Positions 1-7,250 of a DNA stretch of 64,000 nt are shown here, in pieces. A program made the position numbers and the translations under genes. The stretch's first letter is position 1; every line of letters starts with the position of its first letter. Where the stretch lies: NCBI RefSeq assembly GCF_001050345.1, contig NZ_LFMW01000002.1:405230-469229 (forward strand), in the 5' to 3' direction. The notes under the pieces were generated by a model. It was not told where the DNA came from and did not search any database. It was given only the letters and a program-made list of their open reading frames with translations. Origin of the DNA: Pseudomonas fildesensis. Lineage in GTDB: Bacteria > Pseudomonadota > Gammaproteobacteria > Pseudomonadales > Pseudomonadaceae.

Positions 1-198
1 TTGAGGTTTGTCTGCTATTCGCTTACGACACCTCGCACGCTCCGCATTCTGCGGTCGTGGTGGTCGTGGTCGAGGTGAGGAAATAGTTAGTCATGGATCG
101 ACACTAGCAATATCGCTACAAGCTGACAACACAGGATTTGGCAGGCGCAATAGAAACAGTGAAGGGGGTGAGGTTTTCCTCATCCCTTTCTGTTCCTG

Positions 199-660
199 TC
201 AGCGCACCCGCTTACTGACGACTTCGCCGGTCGCCGAATCTTCCAGCCATATTTCCAGTCGGTTGAGGCCAATGTACTTGGAGCGGGCGATGATCTTCTG
301 GCCGGCCTTACCCTCGAACTCAAGATCCGCAAACATGAAGTGCCGAGGCAGCCGGTACTCCAATTGCATCGTGTACTTGCCCGGCGTCAGCACGGCGCGT
401 TGGGGCGAATCATTCTTGTAGTAGTAGGTGGACAACGGGATGTTCCCGACCTTTTTGTCGTTGACCTTGATGATGTTCAGGTCCGGCAGCAGGTCCGCAT
501 AGTGGCGCTGGGGCCTGCCCGCATAGGTGTCGGTTTCCACCACCGTGTAGCGCGACTCATCCGTCACTTCGCTGGCCGCGACATTCGAATAGGCAGGCAT
601 CTCCGCACAACCGTGCAGGCACAGGAGTGCGATAAAAGCGGGTAGGGCGATTGTTTTCAT
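199..660 (-). CDS. Small exported lipoprotein, unknown function
   Basis: A 153-residue protein starting MKTIALPAFIALLCLHGC. It has a short hydrophobic signal with the lipobox LHGC, so Cys18 should be the lipidated residue after cleavage by signal peptidase II. The residue after Cys is Ala, not Asp, so sorting to the outer membrane is expected by the usual rule. The mature part looks like a beta-rich domain ('LTPGKYTMQLEYRLP', 'GKAGQKIIARSKY') of the kind seen in small periplasmic lipoproteins. I do not recognise a named family. It stands alone, convergent with nothing obvious; the 198 bases to its left hold no convincing gene. Confidence 0.8.
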   Translation of the reverse strand: MKTIALPAFIALLCLHGCAEMPAYSNVAASEVTDESRYTVVETDTYAGRPQRHYADLLPDLNIIKVNDKKVGNIPLSTYYYKNDSPQRAVLTPGKYTMQLEYRLPRHFMFADLEFEGKAGQKIIARSKYIGLNRLEIWLEDSATGEVVSKRVR

Positions 661-713
661 TTATTAACTCGGTCTTCGCAATAACGTAACGTTAGTTATC
701 GGCCAGCAAACTA

Positions 714-1070
714 CTAGGCTTGAGCGGTCCAGACGGCCAGTTCATAACCATCCGGGTCCTTGAAGTGGAATCGGCTTCCACCGGGGAACGAAAAGGTGTC
801 GCGCGTGATAATCGCGCCCGCAGCCTTGAGCCGCTGTTGCGCTTCGTTGAGATCATCGCAATACAAAATGACGAGAGGGCCACCCGGCCGAACGGGTTCG
901 CCTGTGGTGAAACCGCCGGTGAGGCGGCCATCGCTGAATTCGGTATAGGTGGGGCCGTAGTCGACGAATGTCCAACCGAATACGCCGCCGTAAAATGCTT
1001 TGCTGCGGGCGATGTCGCTGACGTTGAATTCGATATTGTCGATCTGTAGGTTTTTACCGCGAACGCTCAT
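714..1070 (-). CDS. VOC/glyoxalase-fold protein
   Basis: A 118-residue single-domain vicinal-oxygen-chelate protein. The N-terminal 'IDNIEFNVSDIARSKAFYGG' and C-terminal 'FHFKDPDGYELAVW' are the two halves of a betaalphabetabetabeta module as in glyoxalase/bleomycin-resistance proteins. The usual C-terminal metal Glu is present in 'GYELAVW'. The N-terminal metal position, often His, is Glu or Asp here, so catalytic metal binding is uncertain. No substrate can be inferred. A GGGGGCC-rich stretch precedes the ATG. It is divergent from the msrA fragment to its right. Confidence 0.85.
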   Translation of the reverse strand: MSVRGKNLQIDNIEFNVSDIARSKAFYGGVFGWTFVDYGPTYTEFSDGRLTGGFTTGEPVRPGGPLVILYCDDLNEAQQRLKAAGAIITRDTFSFPGGSRFHFKDPDGYELAVWTAQA

Positions 1071-1279
1071 GGGGGCCTCCTTGGCTGATGTTCAGGGCGG
1101 CGATTGTAACGGATCGGATGGGCGAATAGCGCTGGAGCAAATGGCATTTTGGGCCTACACCGCTTCGTCAGTCCCCCGACGCTACGTCGTCTTTCGGATA
1201 GCTGGCCGCTGTTTAACCTTGGTATTGGCCAGCACCGCCCGATAACTACTCCAGTATCCATTGAGAAAAAGGGCAGACC

Positions 1280-1489
1280 ATGACCAACCAAGCCGAGACC
1301 GCCATCCTCGCCGGCGGTTGCTTCTGGGGCATGCAGGATCTGTTGCGACGCTACCCTGGCGTGCTGCACACGCGAGTCGGCTACACCGGCGGCGATCTGC
1401 CGAGTGCTACCTACCGCAACTTGCTGCTTTGGCAAGAAAGCGTAAGCGTCCAGCCAACACACTTTGCCGGCAAGGGTGAAATGATTTGA
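1280..1489 (+). pseudogene. msrA: MsrA fragment (N-terminal third only)
   Basis: The first ~47 residues are a clear peptide-methionine (S)-S-oxide reductase: '[15 protein letters not shown]' carries the catalytic Cys of the GCFWG motif, and '[16 protein letters not shown]' follows as in the family. After YRN the homology stops and the frame runs into unrelated residues before a stop at codon 70. Intact MsrA is usually 150-210 residues, so the substrate-binding and resolving-Cys parts are missing. The break lies near position 1421. The sequence shows a truncated gene; loss of activity is inferred. Confidence 0.85.
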
Positions 1490-1544
1490 ATCCGATGCAT
1501 TCCTTGTAGAGAATCCCCGTCTTTGGCTCGAAAGGATGCGTGCG

Positions 1545-2024
1545 ATGAAGTTCGAAGAGACTTTCCAATACATGGGCAATCACGGGATCGTTTTCAACGT
1601 ATCGCAGATCACCCTCACCGACAGCGAACGCGGGCGCCTGCGCGAGCTGCATTTTGGCGAGGCAAGAAGCGCCCACTATGAGGTCAACAACAAGGTCGTC
1701 GAGGTGTACGACAAGATGTTGGCCAAGAGCCTGCCGTGCGTGATGATGATCGGCATCTCCAATCCGCTGACCCGGCAGCAGGGTGATGCCCTCAATGCCC
1801 AACGCACCAAGATCGCCAACCTTGCCGCTAGTGCCTTCGCTGGCGCCACCTCTGCTGTGGCCTCCCCCTACGTGGGTGTTCCTGTAGGCGCCGGTGTACG
1901 CATGTACGCCAATGAAATCTTGCCCACCTATCATGCAGGCGACGTACTGGTCAGCATCGAGGCGCAGGTCAACGGCGGTATCGGCCCGCAACGCTCCGGC
2001 TCGACACTGATCATCAAGACCTGA
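1545..2024 (+). CDS. Conserved hypothetical soluble protein
   Basis: A 159-residue protein beginning MKFEETFQYMG. I prefer the ATG at 1545 to the in-frame ATG at 1536 because AAGGA (1532-1536) is then eight bases upstream. No signal peptide is visible. The middle has an Ala/Gly-rich stretch ('NLAASAFAGATSAVASPYVG') that may be a buried helix, and the C-terminus ends in short strands ('DVLVSIEAQVNGGIG'). I do not recognise the family. It is followed 12 bases later by a small membrane protein and the two are probably cotranscribed. Confidence 0.7.
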   Translation: MKFEETFQYMGNHGIVFNVSQITLTDSERGRLRELHFGEARSAHYEVNNKVVEVYDKMLAKSLPCVMMIGISNPLTRQQGDALNAQRTKIANLAASAFAGATSAVASPYVGVPVGAGVRMYANEILPTYHAGDVLVSIEAQVNGGIGPQRSGSTLIIKT

Positions 2025-2036
2025 CTGGAGAAGCAC

Positions 2037-2279
2037 ATGTCCGAAATTATCCAAATGGTCATTGCCCTGGTGCTGTTCTTTCTGCTCGATCGGTTTCTCA
2101 AGTCGTATCTGCTTCGCAAGTGGCTAGGGGTGCTGCTGGTGGTGGGTGGCGCGGTCGGCTGCGTTGCGGCAAGCCAAACCCGCTTGTTAGGGGTTGATCT
2201 GGGGCTGCTGTCGATCTTTGCCGTTGCGCTGGGGGTGGGGTTGTTCCTGAAGCGGCGGCGGTTTGAGCGGGTTGGCTGA
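2037..2279 (+). CDS. Small inner-membrane protein
   Basis: An 80-residue protein with GGAG seven bases before the ATG. It has a hydrophobic N-terminal helix ('IIQMVIALVLFFLLDRFL') and two more hydrophobic spans ('WLGVLLVVGGAVGCVAA', 'LLSIFAVALGVGLFL') ending in an Arg-rich tail, giving perhaps three transmembrane segments. No family recognised. It lies directly behind the 1545-2024 gene and probably shares its transcript. Confidence 0.65.
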   Translation: MSEIIQMVIALVLFFLLDRFLKSYLLRKWLGVLLVVGGAVGCVAASQTRLLGVDLGLLSIFAVALGVGLFLKRRRFERVG

Positions 2280-2382
2280 AGGGGGAGGCGTTTGCGCTCA
2301 TTCAGCGCCCCTAAGCCCTGACCTGAAAACCAGGGCCATGAGAAAAATAGGGGGCAGACGATCTCAGGAGGTTGTACTTGCC

Positions 2383-2967
2383 CTATTCAGGTTTCTGCCT
2401 GGAACGAAACGCCGCCACTTTCATACGGTTGCCGCAGGTCGACATGCTGCACCAGCGGCGGCGGTGCGATTTACTCAGGTCATGAAACAGCAGAATGCAA
2501 TCATGCGCCTCACACTGGCGAACAAATTCGAACTTCTCGCTCGTGACCAGACTCACCAAGGAATCGGCCACAGGCCAAAGCAGGCTTGCCGGGCTGCGGT
2601 CCCTTTGATGAACGCCGACTCGGAACTCCTGCGCTTCGCCATCCCATTCCAGCCTACTCACCGGGCGACCCGCTTCAAGCATCTGATTGATCAAGGTGAG
2701 ATCGACTGAAACGCCTTTCATTGCGGCGTTTACCAAGGCCCTTGAACAGTCGCGAAGCTTGCGAGCTTCATCCAGCAGTCCACGCGGGACCTTTGGGGCA
2801 GCGCTCTCAGGCAGCAGCCCTGCCATCTTGAGCCAGCTCGCGACGCTTTGATCATCGGTAAGGCAGTCGTGACGTAGGTCACCCACACCGTACTCACTAT
2901 TGATGAAATCGAGGGCAAGGTTGTCAGCCAGAAAGAGTGCGCCGGAAGAAGTGCTGGTCGGATTCAT
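2383..2967 (-). CDS. CGNR zinc-finger protein with ABATE domain
   Basis: A 194-residue putative transcription regulator. Residues ~10-150 match the ABATE domain style ('LALDFINSEYGVGDLRHD', 'LREL'-type helices with Arg/Ala), and the C-terminus carries the CGNR zinc finger: 'CEAHDCILLFHDLSKSHRRR' followed by 'WCSMSTCGNRMKVAAFRSR'. The four zinc ligands and the CGNR signature are intact. These proteins are generally regarded as DNA-binding regulators. It is divergent from the exported hydrolase at 3061, and the 93-bp intergenic space holds GTAAC/GTTAC inverted repeats, so it may regulate that gene (inference). Confidence 0.9.
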   Translation of the reverse strand: MNPTSTSSGALFLADNLALDFINSEYGVGDLRHDCLTDDQSVASWLKMAGLLPESAAPKVPRGLLDEARKLRDCSRALVNAAMKGVSVDLTLINQMLEAGRPVSRLEWDGEAQEFRVGVHQRDRSPASLLWPVADSLVSLVTSEKFEFVRQCEAHDCILLFHDLSKSHRRRWCSMSTCGNRMKVAAFRSRQKPE

Positions 2968-2974
2968 ATAGCTC

Positions 2975-3048
2975 TGTAACTAATAAAATAAGTTTGACAG
3001 GTTACCAAAAAGCTACGTAACCTTCAAATATCAAATTTAACGGTTACA
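2975..3048. promoter_or_regulatory. Inverted GTAAC/GTTAC repeats in divergent promoter region
   Basis: The AT-rich gap between the CGNR gene and the hydrolase has four copies of a GTAAC half-site: TGTAAC (2975-2980), AGGTTAC (2999-3005), GTAACCT (3017-3023) and GGTTACA (3042-3048). The middle two form a perfect 7-bp inverted repeat with an 11-bp spacer. TTGACA at 2994-2999 could be a -35 for the hydrolase gene. Placement suggests an operator for the adjacent CGNR regulator; this is inference from position. Confidence 0.5.
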
Positions 3049-3060
3049 AAGGAAATCGTC

Positions 3061-4002
3061 ATGACCTCTTCCAAATCAATCGCAGCTGCTGGCCTCGCGG
3101 TCTCTCTGCTGGTTGGCGGTGCGCAGTCCGCCAATGCGACCAGCGTGGTTCATTACCGCTACGAGCAGGTGGGTGATGTGAAGGTTTTCTATCGTGAGGC
3201 AGGCAACCCCAGCGCACCCACGGTACTGCTGCTTCACGGCTTCGCAGCCTCATCGTTTATGTTCCGCGAACTTATTCCCGAACTAGCCGATCGCTATCAC
3301 GTGATCGCGCCGGATCTGCCGGCGTTTGGCTTCACCGAAGCCCCAGCGAGGGGCGAGTACGCCTACACCTTCACCCAATTGGCGAAGACCATCGGCCAGT
3401 TCACCGAACAGCTCAAGCTCGATAAGTACGCGCTTATGGTTCACGACTACGGCGCCCCCGTGGGATGGCGACTCGCTGTCGCACATCCTGACCGGGTGAC
3501 CGCCATTATTTCTCAGAACGGCAACGCCTATGAGGAAGGGTTGGGCGATAGTTGGGCGCCTATCCAAAAGTACTGGCACGAACCTACGCAGCAAAACCGG
3601 AACGCCCTGAAAGACTTCCCAACACCGGCCTCGATCAAGTGGCAGTACCTTGAAGGGGTTACCGACAAGCGTTCGGTTTCGCCAGATGGCTACACGTTGG
3701 AAGGGCTTCAGATATCGCGGCCTGGTAATGCGGACATTCAGCTAGACCTGGTTTTGGATTACGCCTCGAACGTAGCGATGTACCCGACCTTCCAGGCGTA
3801 CTTTCGCAAGTACCAGCCACCGCTGCTGGCGGTTTGGGGAAAGAACGACCCGTTCTTCCTTCCGGCCGGGGCCGAGGCCTGGAAGCGTGATCTGCCTAAG
3901 GCGGATATTCGCTTCTATGACACCGGCCACTTCGCGCTCGAAACCCACGGCAAGGAAATCATTCCTGTCATTCGTGAATTCCTGGACAAGAACATTCGGT
4001 AA
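3061..4002 (+). CDS. Exported alpha/beta hydrolase (haloalkane dehalogenase/epoxide hydrolase-like)
   Basis: A 313-residue protein with a cleavable signal peptide (residues 1-27, Ala-rich, ending near 'AQSANA'). The hydrolase core shows the oxyanion-hole 'LLLHGFAASS', a nucleophile-elbow region 'LMVHDYGAPVGWRLA' with Asp as the probable nucleophile, and late 'VWGKNDPF' and 'TGHFALETH' segments supplying the acid and the catalytic His. The Asp nucleophile and this layout fit haloalkane dehalogenase or epoxide hydrolase relatives rather than esterases. A periplasmic location is inferred. AAAGGAAA precedes the ATG. It is probably controlled from the region shared with the CGNR gene. Confidence 0.88.
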   Translation: MTSSKSIAAAGLAVSLLVGGAQSANATSVVHYRYEQVGDVKVFYREAGNPSAPTVLLLHGFAASSFMFRELIPELADRYHVIAPDLPAFGFTEAPARGEYAYTFTQLAKTIGQFTEQLKLDKYALMVHDYGAPVGWRLAVAHPDRVTAIISQNGNAYEEGLGDSWAPIQKYWHEPTQQNRNALKDFPTPASIKWQYLEGVTDKRSVSPDGYTLEGLQISRPGNADIQLDLVLDYASNVAMYPTFQAYFRKYQPPLLAVWGKNDPFFLPAGAEAWKRDLPKADIRFYDTGHFALETHGKEIIPVIREFLDKNIR

Positions 4003-4322
4003 CGGGGAGGCTTTAGAAGTGGGTCAAGTTGACCGCTCAACCCAACATATTTATCAATAGCGTTCTTGGCCAGTGGGTCTGCTGGAAAGTCAGCTTTTCG
4101 TCATAGTAATGTCGGCTCTTGGCTGAAGGCAGTCGTTTGCGACCGCCGACCTTCGGCCAATTGCTGCCAGTTGAAGGGCAGCAAGCGAGCCAGCATCAGC
4201 TAACGTCCCGCGACGTCCTGCTCGGTTGCAACACCAGCCCAACACCGGTTGCCGCCTGCTTTAGCTGAGAAAAAACCTAACGCAGTTTCCGGAATAAGTT
4301 GACCACTACACAGGATTTCGTT
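4003..4322. other. Gene-free stretch with degraded palindromic sequence
   Basis: No open frame with plausible codon use was found. Around 4120-4240 there are palindromic fragments ('CGGCCAATTGCTGCC') resembling the repeat at 14624-14680, suggesting a decayed copy of a dispersed element. Nothing else can be supported. Confidence 0.4.
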
Positions 4323-4463
4323 CTATCCACTAATGAGTTCCTGGGGATTTTCACGATCACAAAGTACTCTCTGCACTTCTAGAGCCTGATCAATGGTGAG
4401 CTGCAACTCGTCATCATTCCAGGGTTTGCTGATGTAGCGGAAGCAGAGTCGGACCGTCCATGA
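4323..4463 (-). pseudogene. Relic of a response-regulator receiver domain (C-terminal end)
   Basis: Directly after the histidine kinase stop, and in the same frame, the minus strand reads 'FRYISKPWNDDELQLTIDQAL' then about 20 more residues to a stop at 4323. Phenylalanine/Tyr-x-x-KPW-x-x-x-x-L is the hallmark of the last strand and helix of a CheY-type receiver (the conserved Lys and cis-Pro), as in regulators that follow kinases of this kind. There is no start codon, no phosphoacceptor Asp and no output domain. The rest of the gene has been deleted, leaving about 40 codons. Confidence 0.65.
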
Positions 4464-5792
4464 TCAGCATCCTTCTGCGGCGGAAGTAGAAAGGGCCTGA
4501 TGCAGGGGCTGACGTAATGGTAACCAAGCCCGGAAGCAACTTCCCCTACCCGGCTCACTTTCGACGGTGAGCCTTCCATGGTGCTTGACGATGATGCTAT
4601 ACGATAACGACAGGCCAAGGCCTGACCCCATGCCCACCGGCTTGGTTGTGAAGAACGGTTCGAATATTCGGTTCTGGATTTCAAGGGGGATGCCATGACC
4701 GTTGTCGGCGATCTCAACGAACACTCCGCCGTCTTCCCTCCCACTGCTGATAGTGATTTCGCCGTCGGCGCCCACGGCATGGCTTGCATTGATGAGCAAG
4801 TTCAGGAAAACCTGATTGATCTGTGAGCCCATGCATTCGATGGGCTCGACATCGCCGTAGCACTTGATCACCTGAGCCTTGAACTTGATCTCGTTCCAGA
4901 TAACGTTGAGGGTGCTATCGAGCCCCTTGTGCAGATCGGCCAACTGCCATTCATAACTGTCGACGTGGGAGAACTCGCGCAGGTCCTTGACTATACGTGT
5001 GACCCGGTCAAGACCGTCGGCCGACTCGGCAAGCAGGTCGTCGATGTCCTGACGCATGAAGGTGTAATCCATCTTGTCCCGCATGACCGCAAGCTCGGGA
5101 TGAGCATTGGCATGTCTGTCGTCGGTTGCCTGCTCATGAGCTTCGAGCAACGCGAAGATGTCCACGAGGTAACGACGCAGGCTGTTGACGTTGGAGCAAA
5201 CAAAGCCGATCGGGTTATTGATCTCGTGGGCCACGCCTGCAGCAAGTTGACCTATCGCCGCCATCTTTTCGGACTGCAGCAACTGCGCTTGTGCATCTTC
5301 GAGCCGCGCGATAAGCAGCGCCTGGGCGGCCTTTTCTTCTTCCAGCAACTGGTTAAGGTGCGTCAGCTCGAGTTGACGGGCAGCGGTATCGGTCGTATCG
5401 CTGATGGCCAGGCCCACGCCAAGATTGCTGCCATCGGCATCTTGCACGGGGAAGAAGGTGCAGTTTTGATACATGTGCCGGACCTGGCCACTGATGGGCC
5501 GGGTGCTTTCGAAATTGAACAGGTGCGGCCGCTGCTGCCATGAAGTGAAAGCAAAGTTTTGCAGAGTGATGACGCTGTTGATCTTCTGCCTGGTCCAGAC
5601 CTCCGGCAGCTCCGGAAATGCTTCGAACAGCGTACGGCCGACAAGTTCTTCAGCGCTGCGGCCACTGTTGATGGACATAAAGTGATTGGAGAACAGCACT
5701 TTGCAGTCCTGGTCGACCAGCAGCACGCCCATGTTGATGGCCTTGAGCATCGACTCAAGGGTTTCTCGGGAGATTGCCTTGCTGTCTGTCAT
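4464..5792 (-). CDS. PAS-domain sensor histidine kinase
   Basis: A 442-residue cytoplasmic kinase with no membrane segments. A PAS domain (residues ~10-130, 'MGVLLVDQDCKVLFSN', 'GRTLFEAFPELPEVW') is followed by a coiled coil ('EEEKAAQALLIARLEDAQAQ'), then HisKA with the phospho-acceptor His189 in 'AAGVAHEINNPIGF'. The HATPase domain has an N box 'NLLINASHAV', G1 'EIADNGHGIP', F box 'IFEPFFTTKP' and G2 'GMGSGLGLSLSY'. I chose ATG 5792 because AAGGGA lies seven bases upstream; a TTG at 5807 would overlap the CheC-like stop. It is the third gene of a minus-strand operon; its own downstream regulator survives only as a relic. Confidence 0.93.
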   Translation of the reverse strand: MTDSKAISRETLESMLKAINMGVLLVDQDCKVLFSNHFMSINSGRSAEELVGRTLFEAFPELPEVWTRQKINSVITLQNFAFTSWQQRPHLFNFESTRPISGQVRHMYQNCTFFPVQDADGSNLGVGLAISDTTDTAARQLELTHLNQLLEEEKAAQALLIARLEDAQAQLLQSEKMAAIGQLAAGVAHEINNPIGFVCSNVNSLRRYLVDIFALLEAHEQATDDRHANAHPELAVMRDKMDYTFMRQDIDDLLAESADGLDRVTRIVKDLREFSHVDSYEWQLADLHKGLDSTLNVIWNEIKFKAQVIKCYGDVEPIECMGSQINQVFLNLLINASHAVGADGEITISSGREDGGVFVEIADNGHGIPLEIQNRIFEPFFTTKPVGMGSGLGLSLSYSIIVKHHGRLTVESEPGRGSCFRAWLPLRQPLHQALSTSAAEGC

Positions 5793-5803
5793 GAGAGGTC
5801 CCT

Positions 5804-6415
5804 TCAAAGCTCGTCCAGCAAACGATCAATGGCCCGAACGACAACGCCTGCTGTACGTTCAGTGATGCAGATCAACAAGTCACAGGAGAATTGATGAGCC
5901 TGAACTTCGAAACGGATTTCCAACACCATCGCAAGGTGTTCATTCAGGTTCAATTCATCAAGTGCATTCGCTTCCTGTTCCCTGTGGACGAGAATGGATG
6001 GCGCGTCATAGCTCACTTGAGTCGCCACCTGTCTTGCCAGGCCGCTGATGCAGGCGCCGGTCAGGATGTTGGTGACATCAAGCATCAGCTCGTCCTGCTG
6101 GGCCAGGCCGCCGCCCTTGTAGCCCAGCAGTTCGGCCAGTTCATCTGCCCCCATGGAGCCAAAGCACACAAACACTTCTCCGCGTAACTCCCCCAGGAAA
6201 GACTGGCGGGTGACGATCATGAAGCTTCGGCGCAGATGCTCCGGAATCGCCAGGTTATTCTGTTCCCGAATCAGCGGGTGAATAAAAGGAACCGAAAGCG
6301 TCACCATGGTATTGGTCAGCAGGGCCAGTCGCTCGGCCGCCTGTCCCATGGCGATATTCATCAGTTCCTGCAGGGCGTCACGTTGGTCTTCGGTGAGCTC
6401 GGCCAAGGTTTCCAT
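5804..6415 (-). CDS. CheC-like phosphatase
   Basis: A 203-residue CheC/CheX/FliY-type protein. The two pseudo-symmetric helices expected for CheY-P phosphatases are visible: 'DALQELMNIAMGQAAERLA' with E-x-x-N near the N-terminus, and 'ELMLDVTNILTGACISGLA' with D-x-x-N in the middle. Such proteins dephosphorylate CheY-type receivers. The ATG at 6415 shares a base with the stop of the upstream receiver (TGATG), and AGGAG precedes it, so translation is probably coupled. Its partner is likely the adjacent single-domain receiver. The pairing with a PAS kinase rather than CheA suggests a signalling cassette outside the main chemotaxis cluster. Confidence 0.85.
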   Translation of the reverse strand: METLAELTEDQRDALQELMNIAMGQAAERLALLTNTMVTLSVPFIHPLIREQNNLAIPEHLRRSFMIVTRQSFLGELRGEVFVCFGSMGADELAELLGYKGGGLAQQDELMLDVTNILTGACISGLARQVATQVSYDAPSILVHREQEANALDELNLNEHLAMVLEIRFEVQAHQFSCDLLICITERTAGVVVRAIDRLLDEL

Positions 6416-6774
6416 CAAAGCACTCCTATGACGTGCAAAGCATTGAGTACGGCTTCTGCCGTAACCGGCTTGGCGACGAATGCAGCAGCGCCCAGGTCGA
6501 ATACGCGTTGCCTGGCGAGGGGCTGGATGTCTGCGCTGATCACCACGACGACCACATTGGCGTCTTCACGCTTGAGCGCCTCCAGGGTCTGGAAACCGTC
6601 CATGACGGGCATGGTGAGATCGAGAAAAAGCAGATCGACCTGCCCGGCGTGGTAGGCCTCCATCACCTCGGAACCATTACAGGCTTGGCGAACATCTTCG
6701 GTCAGTGATTCAGGCAGGGAGCGCAAGACCATCTTGCGGGACATGGATGAGTCATCGGCGATTAGAACTTTCAT
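6415..6774 (-). CDS. CheY-like single-domain response regulator
   Basis: A 119-residue stand-alone receiver: acidic pair Asp7-Asp8 ('IADDSS'), phosphoacceptor Asp52 ('FLDLTMPVMDG'), Ser at the switch position ('VVVISAD') and Lys102 ('FVAKPVT'). No output domain. I chose ATG 6774 (MKVLIADD) over an in-frame codon at 6786 because GGAG sits upstream of it. It is the first gene of the receiver-CheC-kinase operon and probably takes phosphate from the kinase and loses it through the CheC-like protein (inference). Confidence 0.92.
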   Translation of the reverse strand: MKVLIADDSSMSRKMVLRSLPESLTEDVRQACNGSEVMEAYHAGQVDLLFLDLTMPVMDGFQTLEALKREDANVVVVVISADIQPLARQRVFDLGAAAFVAKPVTAEAVLNALHVIGVL

Positions 6775-6881
6775 GGTGCACTCCACAGGTATGAAGTGTC
6801 CTGCGGCCTAGGCCGAGGCCGGAGAAACCAAGATTTTATTAAATCTTCTAATCACTCTAGCGCGACACATAGCAAAGAGCC

Positions 6882-6941
6882 ATCAGGAAATCCTGATATT
6901 GCTCTAGTGATTTGCGAACCTTGTAGGGATTTCCCTACAAG
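6882..6941. promoter_or_regulatory. Two perfect palindromes upstream of the receiver operon
   Basis: ATCAGGA-AA-TCCTGAT (6882-6897, 7-2-7) and CTTGTAGGGA-TT-TCCCTACAAG (6920-6941, 10-2-10) sit 110-170 bp upstream of the receiver start. Neither is followed by a T-run on either strand, so they look like protein-binding sites rather than terminators. They share an AGGNNNNCCT-like core. The regulator is unknown. Confidence 0.5.
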
Positions 6942-7250
6942 TTGGTCGGTACATGTTTTCAGGCAGGCCTGAGATGTAAATGGAAATAGCTATTATCTTC
7001 GGTAATTATGCCGAGGGACCTACTCGAGAAGAATTGCAGTTCATACCCGTCGCGCAGGCGCAAAAAAGAGGCAGACCGGAAACACATCTCTGCGTGGGAG
7101 TAAGCGCTTAAAATTGTCAAAGCCAGAGCCTCTATGACCTGCCTGATAAAATGGAAGACTTTCGTGAAGCGGCTTTTCGTGACTGGCAGCAATCGGCGAC
7201 AAGCGGACGCTCGAATGTGTCTACGAATCTAGGGCGATTCAGTTTAACCT
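6942..7250. other. Intergenic region with nothing recognised
   Basis: About 300 bases between the palindromes and the LysR stop. Short open frames here lack ribosome sites and homology-like features. No RNA or repeat is evident. Confidence 0.4.

Noticed and set aside
23..94. 23-codon minus-strand frame with a run of Thr and a Cys-x-x-Cys
   Set aside because: No ribosome site, and I know of no peptide family like it. A short frame of this size is expected by chance.
6959..7192. 77-codon minus-strand frame between the receiver operon and LysR
   Set aside because: No ribosome binding site and codon use unlike neighbouring genes.
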